From CBDULQ01 sp965368115 (GTDB lineage: Bacteria > Pseudomonadota > Gammaproteobacteria > SZUA-229), in NCBI GenBank assembly GCA_965368115.1, contig CBDULQ010000078.1, positions 1 to 14,635 of the forward strand: a stretch of 14,635 nt of DNA, given 5' to 3'. Numbering within the stretch: the stretch's first letter is position 1; every line of letters starts with the position of its first letter. A model generated the notes under the pieces. That model did no database searches, was not told the DNA's origin, and saw nothing but the letters and a program-made list of their open reading frames with translations. This document shows, piece after piece, positions 6,816 to 13,949 of this stretch. The position numbers were made by a program, and so were the translations under genes.

Positions 6816-6836
6816 AAGGGCGGCTTCGCCGCTTTC
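6816..6836 (+). terminator. Weak stem-loop after the GalT-like gene
   Basis: GCGGC-TTC-GCCGC (6820-6832), extended by wobble pairs, lies 21 bases past the stop and is followed by TTTCT. The T-run is short, so termination is plausible but weak. Confidence 0.4.
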
Positions 6837-6970
6837 TGCTAAATCTCCACACGGTTGTCATCACCACGGCTGACCGCGTTCACTGCAGCGTGGGCAGTTT
6901 TATGCTGAATCGTCATATCGTTTTGCCAGATCGTCATCGAGTGTATTCGCAGTTCTATCCGTCCGAGTTT

Positions 6971-7000
6971 TTGTTTAAGCTAATAATAAGAATTATTCTC
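6971..7000 (+). promoter_or_regulatory. Fur-regulated promoter of exbB-exbD-exbD-tonB
   Basis: A sigma70-type promoter is readable: TTGTTT (6971-6976), a 17-base spacer and TATTCT (6994-6999), with a start expected near 7006. AATAATAAGAATTATTCTC (6982-7000) matches the 19-bp Fur consensus at 14 positions and covers the spacer and the -10. Iron-bound Fur would therefore block RNA polymerase directly. Confidence 0.8.
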
Positions 7001-7038
7001 AACAAGAGAAAGCTTATCCAGCCAACACACGGAACAGA

Positions 7039-7812
7039 ATGATGAATGACACGGTAACCCTGTCTACGACGGCGGCCTCGGCGGAGTCCGCTGGTGGCCT
7101 GATCGAACACGCTAGCGAATTATTACAGGTCGGCGGCCCGGTGGTGATGATTCTGGTCGCCATGTCGGTGGTGGCGTTCGCGCTATTGCTGCTAAAACTC
7201 ATGCAATTTCGCCAGGTGCGTCTGGCGCAGCGTAAACCGGCGGCCCAGGCCATGCAACTGTGGGACGCGGGTCAGAAGGAAGCGGCGCTGGCCTGTGCCG
7301 CCGCCAGCCCGAATCCGGTGGCTCAGGTTCTGGCGCGCGCCATGCGTGGGATGCAACGTGGTTTGCCGGAGATGGTGATTCGCGAGGAAGTGCTGCGTTA
7401 TGGCAGCGATGTACTGTTTCAGCTCCGCCGCGGGTTGCGGCCGCTGGAAGTCATCGGCTCACTGGCGCCGTTGCTGGGTCTGCTGGGAACCGTACTGGGC
7501 ATGATCAAGGCGTTCCAGCAACTGGAAGCCGCAGGCAATAAGGTGAACCCGGCGATCCTTTCCGGTGGCATCTGGGAAGCGCTGCTAACGACCGCGGTCG
7601 GCCTGATTGTCGCGATACCCGTGGTGGCTCTGCTCAACTGGCTGGAACGCCGTATCGACCACCTGGCTCACGACATGGATAACCAGGTGACCCGCCTGTT
7701 TACCGAAGACCTCACTGCAGCCGTATCCGGCCCTGCGGTCGAAATGCCGGCATCGCAACGGAAGAACTATGCTCAACACGCCGACTTACAGCCTGCCGAA
7801 GCTCACGTCTAA
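7039..7812 (+). CDS. exbB: ExbB, MotA/TolQ/ExbB proton channel family
   Basis: ExbB forms the inner-membrane pentamer that, with ExbD, converts the proton gradient into work on TonB. The 257-residue protein has the expected three membrane segments, at about 33-55, 136-158 and 181-202. A cytoplasmic domain of about 80 residues lies between the first and second. The conserved pore-lining GLLGTVLGMIKAF is at 147-159, followed by LLTTAVGLIVAIP at 182-194. The N-terminus has no extended signal-peptide domain, so this is the short ExbB form. ATG occurs twice at the start (7039 and 7042), with GGAA just upstream; either is possible. The gene heads a four-gene operon under a Fur-box promoter, and its last 44 bases overlap the first exbD. 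Confidence 0.93.
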   Translation: MMNDTVTLSTTAASAESAGGLIEHASELLQVGGPVVMILVAMSVVAFALLLLKLMQFRQVRLAQRKPAAQAMQLWDAGQKEAALACAAASPNPVAQVLARAMRGMQRGLPEMVIREEVLRYGSDVLFQLRRGLRPLEVIGSLAPLLGLLGTVLGMIKAFQQLEAAGNKVNPAILSGGIWEALLTTAVGLIVAIPVVALLNWLERRIDHLAHDMDNQVTRLFTEDLTAAVSGPAVEMPASQRKNYAQHADLQPAEAHV

Positions 7813-8221
7813 ACCTGTCCGGCGTCGAACACTGATCAGCCTGACACCGTTAATCGACGTCGTGTTCATTCTGCTGGTGTTTTTCATGCTGGCGTCGAGT
7901 TTTCTCGACTGGCAGGCAATCCCGTTGCAGGTCGGTGACAGCGACAATGCCACGGCTGCGACGGAGCCGCGGACGCTGATGCTGAGTCTCGATCAGGGTC
8001 AAATGAAAATCGACGGTCAGCCGGTTTCCCTGCCCCATGCATTGAATCGGGCCCGGGATTTTCTGGCCGCCGATCCTCAACACAGCCTGCTGATCCGGCC
8101 GCTGGGAGACACTTCGTTGCAGGTGGTGGTGAAGCTGCTTGATCGATTGCAGGCCGAGCGACTGAACCGGCTGACGCTGGTTCGTGACCGTCAGTGGCGA
8201 TCTTCCGATGTCGCCGAGTAA
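7769..8221 (+). CDS. exbD: ExbD, first paralogue, with proton-accepting Asp
   Basis: This 150-residue protein has the ExbD/TolR layout: a short basic cytoplasmic N-terminus (1-20), one membrane helix (about 24-45, LTPLIDVVFILLVFFMLASSF) and a periplasmic domain. D30 aligns with the essential protonatable aspartate of ExbD (Asp25 in E. coli), so this copy should be functional in proton use. The start overlaps exbB by 44 bases in another frame. GGAAG five bases upstream supports it, and the next Met lies inside the helix. A second ExbD-like gene with Asn at the key position follows five bases after the stop, so the two may form a mixed dimer inside the ExbB ring. Confidence 0.92.
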   Translation: MLNTPTYSLPKLTSKPVRRRTLISLTPLIDVVFILLVFFMLASSFLDWQAIPLQVGDSDNATAATEPRTLMLSLDQGQMKIDGQPVSLPHALNRARDFLAADPQHSLLIRPLGDTSLQVVVKLLDRLQAERLNRLTLVRDRQWRSSDVAE

Positions 8222-8226
8222 ATGAC

Positions 8227-8631
8227 ATGCATTTTGAAGATCGCCGCCCCGATGCCAGTGAAGAGCGTATCCTGCCACTGATCAATGTGGTTTTTCTGCT
8301 GCTGATTTTTTTCATGATCGCCGGCAGTCTCAGCGCGGCCGATCCGTTTGCGGTCGAGCCGCCCCAATCGAGCCGTCACGCCGAGGTCGATGCGCAGGAT
8401 TTACAGATCCTCATCGATGCCGAAGGGCGCCTGGCCCTGGATGGCGAACCGCTGGCGGAAACCGCGATGCTGGCGCAAATCAACAATCATCTGGCCGATG
8501 AGCCGCGCCGGGGAATTCGTCTTAAGGCCGATGCCCGGATCGAGGCTAATCGCCTGGTTATATTACTGGAGAAACTGCAGCAGGCCGGTGTCAGCAACCT
8601 GTACCTGCAAACCATTGAGGATGAGGGTTGA
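8227..8631 (+). CDS. ExbD-like second paralogue, key Asp replaced by Asn
   Basis: The 134-residue protein has the ExbD layout: a cytoplasmic N-terminus of about 15 residues, a membrane helix (about 16-36, LPLINVVFLLLIFFMIAGSL) and a periplasmic domain of about 95 residues. The position of the essential proton-carrying aspartate is N20 (codon AAT, one base from GAT). Alone, this copy should not cycle protons, so a partner role beside the Asp-bearing ExbD is likely. I chose ATG 8227 over the in-frame GTG at 8194 because the longer form overlaps the upstream gene and adds unfamiliar residues; the ribosome site (GAG) is weak, suggesting coupling. The stop overlaps the tonB start (TGATG). Confidence 0.85.
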   Translation: MHFEDRRPDASEERILPLINVVFLLLIFFMIAGSLSAADPFAVEPPQSSRHAEVDAQDLQILIDAEGRLALDGEPLAETAMLAQINNHLADEPRRGIRLKADARIEANRLVILLEKLQQAGVSNLYLQTIEDEG

Positions 8632-9389
8632 TGCCGCGGTTGTCTTTGTGGCAGAAACTGCTCGCCTTGCTGGTGGCGGTCGGTTTGCATATGGCACTGG
8701 CGGTTGCCGTATTCTGGCAGGCGCAGGTACAACCCCGGGGCATGGCACAGCAGGCGGGTGGGCACGGTTTCCAGGTCGCGCTGGGTCCGGCGGGTGGTGC
8801 GCCCGGTGGCACGGCGGCACCACATGTCGAGACTGCACAGCCAAAGTCGGTGGAGGCGCCCAGGCCCGGGCCCGAACCTGAGAAGATGCCGCCCAACCCC
8901 AAAGAGATCCATAGTGAGCGAGGCGTTGTACAACCGAAATCCCGGGTTGTGCAGAAATCAGCGCCGCAGCGCACGGAAGCCGAGCCGCTTGAAAACACCT
9001 CCGCCAGTGTTGCGGGTGCCGGCGGAAAATCCGGCACCCGGGATCAGGCGGGCACCGGTCATGCGCAGGCCGATGACACGACGGGTGGTGGGGTCCCCGG
9101 CACGGTTCGGGACTATGTCGCGATGCTGCAAGCCTGGCTCGAGCAACACAAGGAATACCCGCGACGGGCGCAACGCCGACGCCAGCAGGGAACTGCGTTG
9201 CTGTATTTTGTGATGAATCGCGACGGCGAGGTGGTTCGTTTTCGGCTGGAACGGAGCAGCGGATACCGCTTGCTGGATCAGGCGGTGGTGGACATGATCG
9301 AGCGCGCCCAGCCATTACCGGTGATGCCCGAGGGCATGGCGCGACAGCAACTGGAATTGCGCGTGCCGGTGCAGTTTTATTTGCGCTAG
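8631..9389 (+). CDS. tonB: TonB energy transducer
   Basis: TonB carries energy from ExbB/ExbD to outer-membrane receptors for iron chelates, heme or cobalamin. The 252-residue protein has one N-terminal membrane helix (about 7-29) containing H20, matching the functionally important His20 of E. coli TonB. A Pro/Gly/Lys-rich periplasmic spacer follows (about 31-155), less regular than the EP/KP repeats of enterics. The C-terminal TonB domain (about 162-252) shows YP (176-177), DGEVVRFRLERSSG (198-211), LD (215-216) and QPLPVMPEG (227-235). The start overlaps the preceding stop by one base, and GAGGG lies upstream. It is the last gene of the Fur-controlled operon; a terminator follows. No TonB-dependent receptor is in the window, so the transported substrate is unknown. 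Confidence 0.93.
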   Translation: MPRLSLWQKLLALLVAVGLHMALAVAVFWQAQVQPRGMAQQAGGHGFQVALGPAGGAPGGTAAPHVETAQPKSVEAPRPGPEPEKMPPNPKEIHSERGVVQPKSRVVQKSAPQRTEAEPLENTSASVAGAGGKSGTRDQAGTGHAQADDTTGGGVPGTVRDYVAMLQAWLEQHKEYPRRAQRRRQQGTALLYFVMNRDGEVVRFRLERSSGYRLLDQAVVDMIERAQPLPVMPEGMARQQLELRVPVQFYLR

Positions 9390-9426
9390 CGTATCAGGCT
9401 GTGTGGCCAGAGTGGTTTTCCTCAAC

Positions 9427-9456
9427 AAAAAAAGCCCGGACAAGCCGGGCTTTTTT
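9427..9456. terminator. Bidirectional rho-independent terminator
   Basis: GCCCGG (9434-9439) and CCGGGC (9445-9450) pair around ACAAG. Seven A precede and six T follow, so the stem-loop can terminate tonB on the plus strand and the convergent secreted-protein gene on the minus strand. Confidence 0.93.
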
Positions 9457-9475
9457 GTGATCAACCAGGGTGCGC

Positions 9476-10324
9476 CTAGTTCAGCGGGCAACCCTGTTCG
9501 TTGAAGTTGACCAGCGCATCCTTGGTATCCTGGAAGTCGCTGTTGTCGATGGCCATTTGTACCGAAGACACAATCTGTGCAGTGCTCAGGTCATAGCTGA
9601 CGTCGCCGTTGGCGGCATTCAGATAGCCGGCGACCGAATGACGGGCCAGTGCATTGACCTGACCGCCCTGGGCTGCCAGCGCCTGGGCCAGTGTGGGATC
9701 GGTGACCAGGCCGACTTTCTTGATGCGTACGGTAATGATGCGATCGAAAATCGACGAATATGTCATATCCGGAGTGATGCCGGCGGGCCAGGAATCGAAA
9801 TGGTGATCCTGTTTCCAGTAACCCGGAGTACAACCCTGGCCACCCATATCCTGCTGGGGTTCGCAGCGGACCCAGGCGTCGTCACTGGCGCTCAGGAATA
9901 TATCGGTTTCCGTGTCGCTGGCCGTGGTGGTTACGGTGGCGGTGTTCATCACCGATCCTTCATAATTCTTGCAGATATCAGGCGCGTCGATCGTATAGCT
10001 GAATGACAGGTTGTCAGCAGCAACAATGAAATTGGGCATCGGCTGGTACAACTGCAGAACATCATCCGAAATCAGAATGTCGTTGAGGAAATAACCATAG
10101 TCGGTGTAACAGGCTGTGGTCGTGAAACGGTAGGTCGCACCACCGGAAATGGATACCGCATCCGCTTCGGTATTCGCATCAAACCAGGTGATACCGCCAT
10201 CGGGGCTGACTTCTTTCTTAAAATCGATACAGGGATGAAAGGCGTGGGCCAGACCGGGTAGGCCAAGGGTGCCGATCAGGGTGATCACGGCAAGTAACTG
10301 CCGAGCATAAGCTTGAAATTTCAT
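9476..10324 (-). CDS. Secreted protein with beta-rich N-terminal domain and CTPGYWK motif; function unknown
   Basis: The 282-residue product begins with a clear signal peptide (basic start, hydrophobic 10-24, AHA cleavage after residue 28). The N-terminal part (about 30-135) resembles DUF11-like extracellular beta domains, with DGGITWFDANTEAD near 42-55 and MNTATVTTTAS at 126-136. A GCTPGYWK motif follows at 164-171, and then a C-terminal segment (about 225-282) with LARHSVAGYLNAA and a final EQGCPLN. Proteins with CTPGYWK and this tail occur in several bacterial phyla as exported proteins of unknown role. Six cysteines (32, 72, 118, 154, 165, 279) could form three disulfides. There is no C-terminal anchor, so it is periplasmic or released. 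The start has GGAG nine bases upstream. It stands alone between terminators. Confidence 0.8.
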   Translation of the reverse strand: MKFQAYARQLLAVITLIGTLGLPGLAHAFHPCIDFKKEVSPDGGITWFDANTEADAVSISGGATYRFTTTACYTDYGYFLNDILISDDVLQLYQPMPNFIVAADNLSFSYTIDAPDICKNYEGSVMNTATVTTTASDTETDIFLSASDDAWVRCEPQQDMGGQGCTPGYWKQDHHFDSWPAGITPDMTYSSIFDRIITVRIKKVGLVTDPTLAQALAAQGGQVNALARHSVAGYLNAANGDVSYDLSTAQIVSSVQMAIDNSDFQDTKDALVNFNEQGCPLN

Positions 10325-10524
10325 GACTAACGACTCCGATTAACATTTTTAAAGGGGCTTCCTGCCGAGCAGGCTTCTTGTTGTCCGCTCGAACCCGACC
10401 GATCCGTGCATGCGTCCTGTGTGAACCAGCTCACAGATTCGGTTGTGGCGTTAACTTAGCAATAGAAGCCGCGTTCTACATCACCCGTGTAGGTGAAATT
10501 CCCAGTTATCGGGTGAGCGGTGGC
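10325..10524. promoter_or_regulatory. Intergenic region ahead of the secreted-protein gene
   Basis: No gene is seen. Two inverted repeats are present. TCACCCG/CGGGTGA (10481-10487 and 10510-10516) lies nine bases past the DUF971-MoaD stop, and CCTGC-CGA-GCAGG is at 10361-10373. Neither is followed by a T-run, so termination of the upstream gene is unclear. The promoter of the secreted-protein gene should lie here, but I cannot place it. Confidence 0.35.
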
Positions 10525-11151
10525 CTAGATGTCTTTGGAGGTGGGTACGAAAGCGACTTCGTCGCCGTGTTCCAGGCGGGTGAAGGTTTCCGCAAACTGC
10601 TTGTGGACGGTGATTTGCACGGCACCGGGTTCGGCGAAGAATTTCTTCCAGCCTTCGCCGCGCCGGGACAGCATCTGCATCAGGCCGGCCACGTCTTCGA
10701 TGTGTGGCGGCAGATCCAGTTCTTCCTGTTCCTGCTTGCTGACGGCCAGCAGGTTGGTCATGAAATAGCGCAGGCTGATGTGGGCCTTTTCCGGTCGCTC
10801 GCCGGCGTGGCGTTTGAGGCCATGTTTTTCGACGGCATCGAGATATTTCTGCCAGTAGTCATCCTGATTGGCGCCCAGCTCGTACAGTGTTTCCCAGGAA
10901 AAAATACCCGAGTCGTAACCATCGTCGAAATAAAAGCGCAAGGCATAATTGCCCTGGGGTTCGATGTTGGTGATGTTGACCTCGGCCTTGCCTGCCACCG
11001 GTTTGTCTGCGGTTTCGATTTCCGCTGAGCGGGCATGGGTGCGTAGATATTCGGCAGGTAACTTGAAGGTTTCACCCGTATTGAAGGTGATTTCCAGTAA
11101 TCGCGATTTCTGGTGCAGTTTGATTTCGGTGGGCGTGTGTTTGTCGGTCAT
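10525..11151 (-). CDS. DUF971 (gamma-butyrobetaine hydroxylase N-terminal-like) fused to a MoaD-like domain
   Basis: The 208-residue soluble protein has two parts. Residues 7-90 are a DUF971 domain, with PTEIKLHQKSRLLEI (7-21), FKLPAEYLR (29-37), IEPQGNYA (63-70) and FDDGYDSGIFSW (75-86). Residues about 123-204 read like a MoaD/ThiS beta-grasp domain: ISLRYF (125-130), a helix with GEGWKKFF (165-172), then VQITVHKQ (178-185) and HGDEVAFVP (195-203), closely matching MoaD's W, VNQ and DGDEVAFFP. The C-terminus is TSKDI, without the Gly-Gly needed for adenylylation, so it cannot act as a sulfur carrier in the MoaD way. DUF971 is elsewhere fused to Mrp/HCF101-type Fe-S carriers, which hints at Fe-S work. 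The usual DUF971 protein is about half as long. No clear ribosome site precedes the ATG. Confidence 0.8.
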   Translation of the reverse strand: MTDKHTPTEIKLHQKSRLLEITFNTGETFKLPAEYLRTHARSAEIETADKPVAGKAEVNITNIEPQGNYALRFYFDDGYDSGIFSWETLYELGANQDDYWQKYLDAVEKHGLKRHAGERPEKAHISLRYFMTNLLAVSKQEQEELDLPPHIEDVAGLMQMLSRRGEGWKKFFAEPGAVQITVHKQFAETFTRLEHGDEVAFVPTSKDI

Positions 11152-11192
11152 GGTGTTAACGACGTTGTAAGCGATGATTCAACAGGCGGGCA

Positions 11193-11198
11193 AGTATA
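11193..11198 (-). promoter_or_regulatory. Candidate -10 box for the DUF971-MoaD gene
   Basis: The minus strand reads TATACT, 41 bases before the start codon. The matching -35 is poor, so confidence is low. Confidence 0.3.
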
Positions 11199-11248
11199 AC
11201 GGGAATTGCGCGGCTATAAAACGTTGTGTGTTTAAGGTGATGGGCAGG

Positions 11249-11279
11249 AAAAGCCGGACAGGCGTGCCCTGTCCGGCTT
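11249..11279 (-). terminator. Rho-independent terminator of hppA
   Basis: A perfect 12-bp, GC-rich stem (11251-11262 with 11268-11279) and 5-base loop lie five bases past the hppA stop. On the minus strand the stem ends in TTTT. The T-run is short but the stem is very stable. Confidence 0.85.
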
Positions 11280-11284
11280 GTAGC

Positions 11285-13303
11285 TTACAGAATGGGAATG
11301 ATCAGCAGAGCCACGATGTTCATGATCTTGATCAGCGGATTGACCGCCGGACCGGCCGTATCCTTGTAGGGGTCGCCCACCGTGTCACCGGTGACCGCCG
11401 CCTTGTGCGCATCCGAACCCTTGCCGCCGAAGTTGCCGTCCTCGATGTATTTCTTGGCGTTGTCCCAGGCGCCGCCACCGGTGGTCATGGAAATGGCCAC
11501 GAACAGGCCGGTGATGATGGTGCCGATGAGCAGACCGCCCAGTGCTTCCTTACCCAGCAACAGGCCGACGATGACCGGTACCAGTACCGGTAACAACGAT
11601 GGAATCATCATCTCCTTGATGGCCGCTTTGGTCAGCATATCCACGGCGCGGGAATAATCCGGCTTCTGGGTGCGATCCATGATGCCGGGCATCTCCTTGA
11701 ACTGGCGACGCACCTCGTTGACGATACCGCCGGCGGCACGACCCACCGCTTCCATGGCCATGGCGCCGAACAGGTAGGGCACCAGACCGCCGATGAACAG
11801 GCCGATGATGACGTCTGGGTTGGACAGTTTAAATACCACGTTACCGCCCAGGTTGTGGGTGTAATCGGCGAACAGCACCAGTGTCGCCAGACCGGCGGAG
11901 CCGATCGCGTAACCCTTGGTCACCGCCTTGGTGGTGTTGCCCACCGCATCCAGCGGGTCGGTGATGTTGCGGATTTCATCCGGCAGTTCCGCCATTTCGG
12001 CAATGCCGCCGGCGTTGTCGGTGATCGGGCCATAGGCATCCAGTGCCACGATCATACCGGTCATCGACAACATGGAAGTGGCGGCGATGGCAATGCCGAA
12101 CAGGCCGGCCAGCTCATAGGAGCCCCAGATGGATGCGCAGACCGCAAGCACCGGCAGGGCGGTGGATTTCATCGATACACCCAGACCGGCGATGACGTTG
12201 GTGCCGTCACCGGTGGTGGAGGCCTCGGCAATGTGGCGCACCGGTTTGTATTCGGTGGCGGTGTAATACTCGGTGATTACCACCATCGCCGCGGTCAGTG
12301 CCAGACCGATCAGTGAGCTGTAGAACACGGCATTCGAGCTGATCAGTTCGCCGCCGATCATCACGCCGTCGCCCAGCATCTGTGGCGTAATGAAATAGAA
12401 CGCGATGGCTGCCAGCACGCCCGACACGATTACGCCGAGATAGAGTGCGTTCATGATCTTGCCGCCTTCACGCACCTTGACGAAAAAAGTGCCGATGATG
12501 GATGCGATGATGGAAGCGCCGCCCAGCACCAGCGGATACATGATGGCGTTTTCGGTGTTGTCACCGGTCACCAGCAGTCCGCCCAGCAACATGGTGGCGA
12601 TGATGGTGACTGCGTAAGTCTCGAACAGGTCGGCGGCCATGCCGGCACAGTCGCCGACGTTATCGCCCACGTTATCGGCGATCACCGCGGGATTGCGCGG
12701 ATCGTCTTCCGGGATACCGGCTTCGACTTTACCGACGATGTCTGCGCCCACATCCGCACCCTTGGTGAAGATGCCGCCGCCGAGTCGCGCGAATATGGAA
12801 ATTAACGAACCACCGAAGGCCATGCCGACCAGCGCATGCAGCGGGTCGCCGTAACCGGTTTGCAGCAGAATCATGTAATAGCCGGCAACACCGAGCAGGC
12901 CCAAACCGACCACCAGCATGCCGGTGATGGCGCCACCGCGAAATGCCACCTGGAAGGCGGCGTTCATGCCGTCATGGGCGGCCTGTGCGGTGCGCACATT
13001 GGCGCGTACGGAGACGTTCATGCCGATGGCGCCGGCGACGCCGGAAAAAATCGCGCCAATGGCGAAACCGATGGCGGTTGCCCAGTGCAGACCAAAGCCC
13101 ATCACCAGAAACAGAATCACCCCGACAATGGCAATCGTCGTATATTGACGTTTGAGATAGGCAATCGCGCCTTCGTGAACCGCACCGGCGATGCGTTGCA
13201 TCTCGTCGTTGCCTGCAGGCTTCGAGGTGACGCTGAAGATGGAAATGATGCCGTAAGCGATGCCCGCCAGGGCACACACCAGGGCAATGGTGAGACCAGA
13301 CAT
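11285..13303 (-). CDS. hppA: Membrane-bound proton-translocating pyrophosphatase, K+-independent type
   Basis: HppA hydrolyses pyrophosphate in the cytoplasm and pumps protons out of it. The 672-residue, strongly hydrophobic protein has the family's many membrane segments (about 16 expected). The signature DVGADIVGKVE is at 184-194, the acidic DNVGDNVGDCAGMAADLFE at 210-228, and a second DAYGPITDNAGGIAEM site at 422-437. The C-terminal catalytic loop GDTVGDPYKDTAGPAVNPLIK is at 639-659. GNTTKAVTKG (455-464) has Lys459 and Thr462; K+-dependent enzymes have Ala at the first position, so this should be a potassium-independent H+-PPase. The start has AGGGGG eight bases upstream. It lies downstream of pfp and a 68-residue gene on the same strand but has its own FNR-type promoter. 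Neither the Na+- nor H+-type choice can be proved by eye. Confidence 0.97.
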   Translation of the reverse strand: MSGLTIALVCALAGIAYGIISIFSVTSKPAGNDEMQRIAGAVHEGAIAYLKRQYTTIAIVGVILFLVMGFGLHWATAIGFAIGAIFSGVAGAIGMNVSVRANVRTAQAAHDGMNAAFQVAFRGGAITGMLVVGLGLLGVAGYYMILLQTGYGDPLHALVGMAFGGSLISIFARLGGGIFTKGADVGADIVGKVEAGIPEDDPRNPAVIADNVGDNVGDCAGMAADLFETYAVTIIATMLLGGLLVTGDNTENAIMYPLVLGGASIIASIIGTFFVKVREGGKIMNALYLGVIVSGVLAAIAFYFITPQMLGDGVMIGGELISSNAVFYSSLIGLALTAAMVVITEYYTATEYKPVRHIAEASTTGDGTNVIAGLGVSMKSTALPVLAVCASIWGSYELAGLFGIAIAATSMLSMTGMIVALDAYGPITDNAGGIAEMAELPDEIRNITDPLDAVGNTTKAVTKGYAIGSAGLATLVLFADYTHNLGGNVVFKLSNPDVIIGLFIGGLVPYLFGAMAMEAVGRAAGGIVNEVRRQFKEMPGIMDRTQKPDYSRAVDMLTKAAIKEMMIPSLLPVLVPVIVGLLLGKEALGGLLIGTIITGLFVAISMTTGGGAWDNAKKYIEDGNFGGKGSDAHKAAVTGDTVGDPYKDTAGPAVNPLIKIMNIVALLIIPIL

Positions 13304-13450
13304 GTTAAAACCCCCTATGTTTTATTTTTAAAAACCACTTGAAATTATTGATCCCCAACACGCGTTAATGTTGTGGTGCGTTTTCGTTCTGGTGGTTCAA
13401 GTGAGGGTGTTTTCGATCTCAGTCTTTCGGGTATCCAAACACCCGCGCCC

Positions 13451-13493
13451 ACTATAAAACTTTCCGTGCAGAAACAGGCTTGATACACATCAA
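13451..13493 (-). promoter_or_regulatory. FNR/Anr box plus -10 box: class II promoter of hppA
   Basis: TTGATACACATCAA (13480-13493) is a perfect TTGATnnnnATCAA FNR/Anr box. On the minus strand TATAGT occupies 13456-13451. With the start near 13444-13445, the box centre falls at about -41.5 to -42.5, exactly class II activator spacing, and it replaces a -35. The hppA leader would be about 140 bases. Confidence 0.75.
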
Positions 13494-13571
13494 ACAGTAA
13501 AAAATAAAACCGACTGTACTGCTGGGTATTTGCCAGACTAAAAAAATTTTAGGCGTGAATAAAAAGAAACA

Positions 13572-13600
13572 ATGAACAAAGTCGTCCGGAGATTGTTCAT
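13572..13600. repeat. 8-bp inverted repeat upstream of the hppA promoter
   Basis: ATGAACAA (13572-13579) and TTGTTCAT (13593-13600) are perfect reverse complements around 13 bases. It lies about 80 bases upstream of the FNR box, downstream of the 68-residue gene. No T-run follows closely; it may be an upstream operator or a weak end-of-transcript stem. Confidence 0.35.
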
Positions 13601-13686
13601 GGTTTCGTCGTGCAGAAAGTGACATAACACCGTGTTTTATTATTGTCTGGTGTGCCGCGTAACAATCCGCACCCTGCGCGCATGAT

Positions 13687-13893
13687 TTATTTTTTGTACA
13701 TGCTTTCGAATTTCATCCCCACTTCGAAATCCCAGACCTCATTGAGTTTGAATTCCCGAATCAGATCGTCCACGGCCTGCTGGCCGTGATCACGATCGAT
13801 TTCGCCGAGAATCATTTTCACAGCATTACGGTTGTAACCGCTGCCTAATGAGACATGGGTTGCCAGCAATTCGCGCGCTTTATCTAAAGTCAT
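13687..13893 (-). CDS. Small hypothetical protein, 68 residues
   Basis: The frame encodes a soluble 68-residue protein with a helical pattern: TLDKARELLATH (2-13), a Gly-rich SLGSGYNRNAVKMILGEI turn and helix (15-32), and an acidic, aromatic end (WDFEVGMKFESMYKK). The amphipathic, gap-free sequence looks like a real protein, and I have the impression of similar small proteins in other sulfur-oxidising gammaproteobacteria, which I cannot check. It has no membrane segment, cysteine or known DNA-binding motif. The ATG has no clear ribosome site. A terminator separates it from pfp upstream, and the hppA promoter region follows. A role with pfp or hppA is conceivable only by position. Confidence 0.6.
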   Translation of the reverse strand: MTLDKARELLATHVSLGSGYNRNAVKMILGEIDRDHGQQAVDDLIREFKLNEVWDFEVGMKFESMYKK

Positions 13894-13911
13894 ACATTGA
13901 TACGTCTAATC

Positions 13912-13938
13912 AAAAACGGAGAGCAGAGCTCTCCGTTT
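13912..13938 (-). terminator. Rho-independent terminator of the phosphofructokinase gene
   Basis: AAACGGAGAGC (13914-13924) and GCTCTCCGTTT (13928-13938) form a perfect 11-bp stem with a 3-base loop. On the minus strand it ends in a run of five T. It lies 11 bases past the pfp stop and just upstream of the 68-residue gene. Confidence 0.9.
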
Positions 13939-13949
13939 CGGTTTACATC

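Noticed and set aside
8563..9315. 250-codon open frame on the minus strand
   Set aside because: It is a shadow of tonB, rich in Pro, Arg and Ala, as expected from reading a GC-rich gene backwards.
10378..11028. 216-codon open frame on the plus strand
   Set aside because: It is mostly antisense to the DUF971-MoaD gene, which has recognisable domains; its product is low in plausible motifs.
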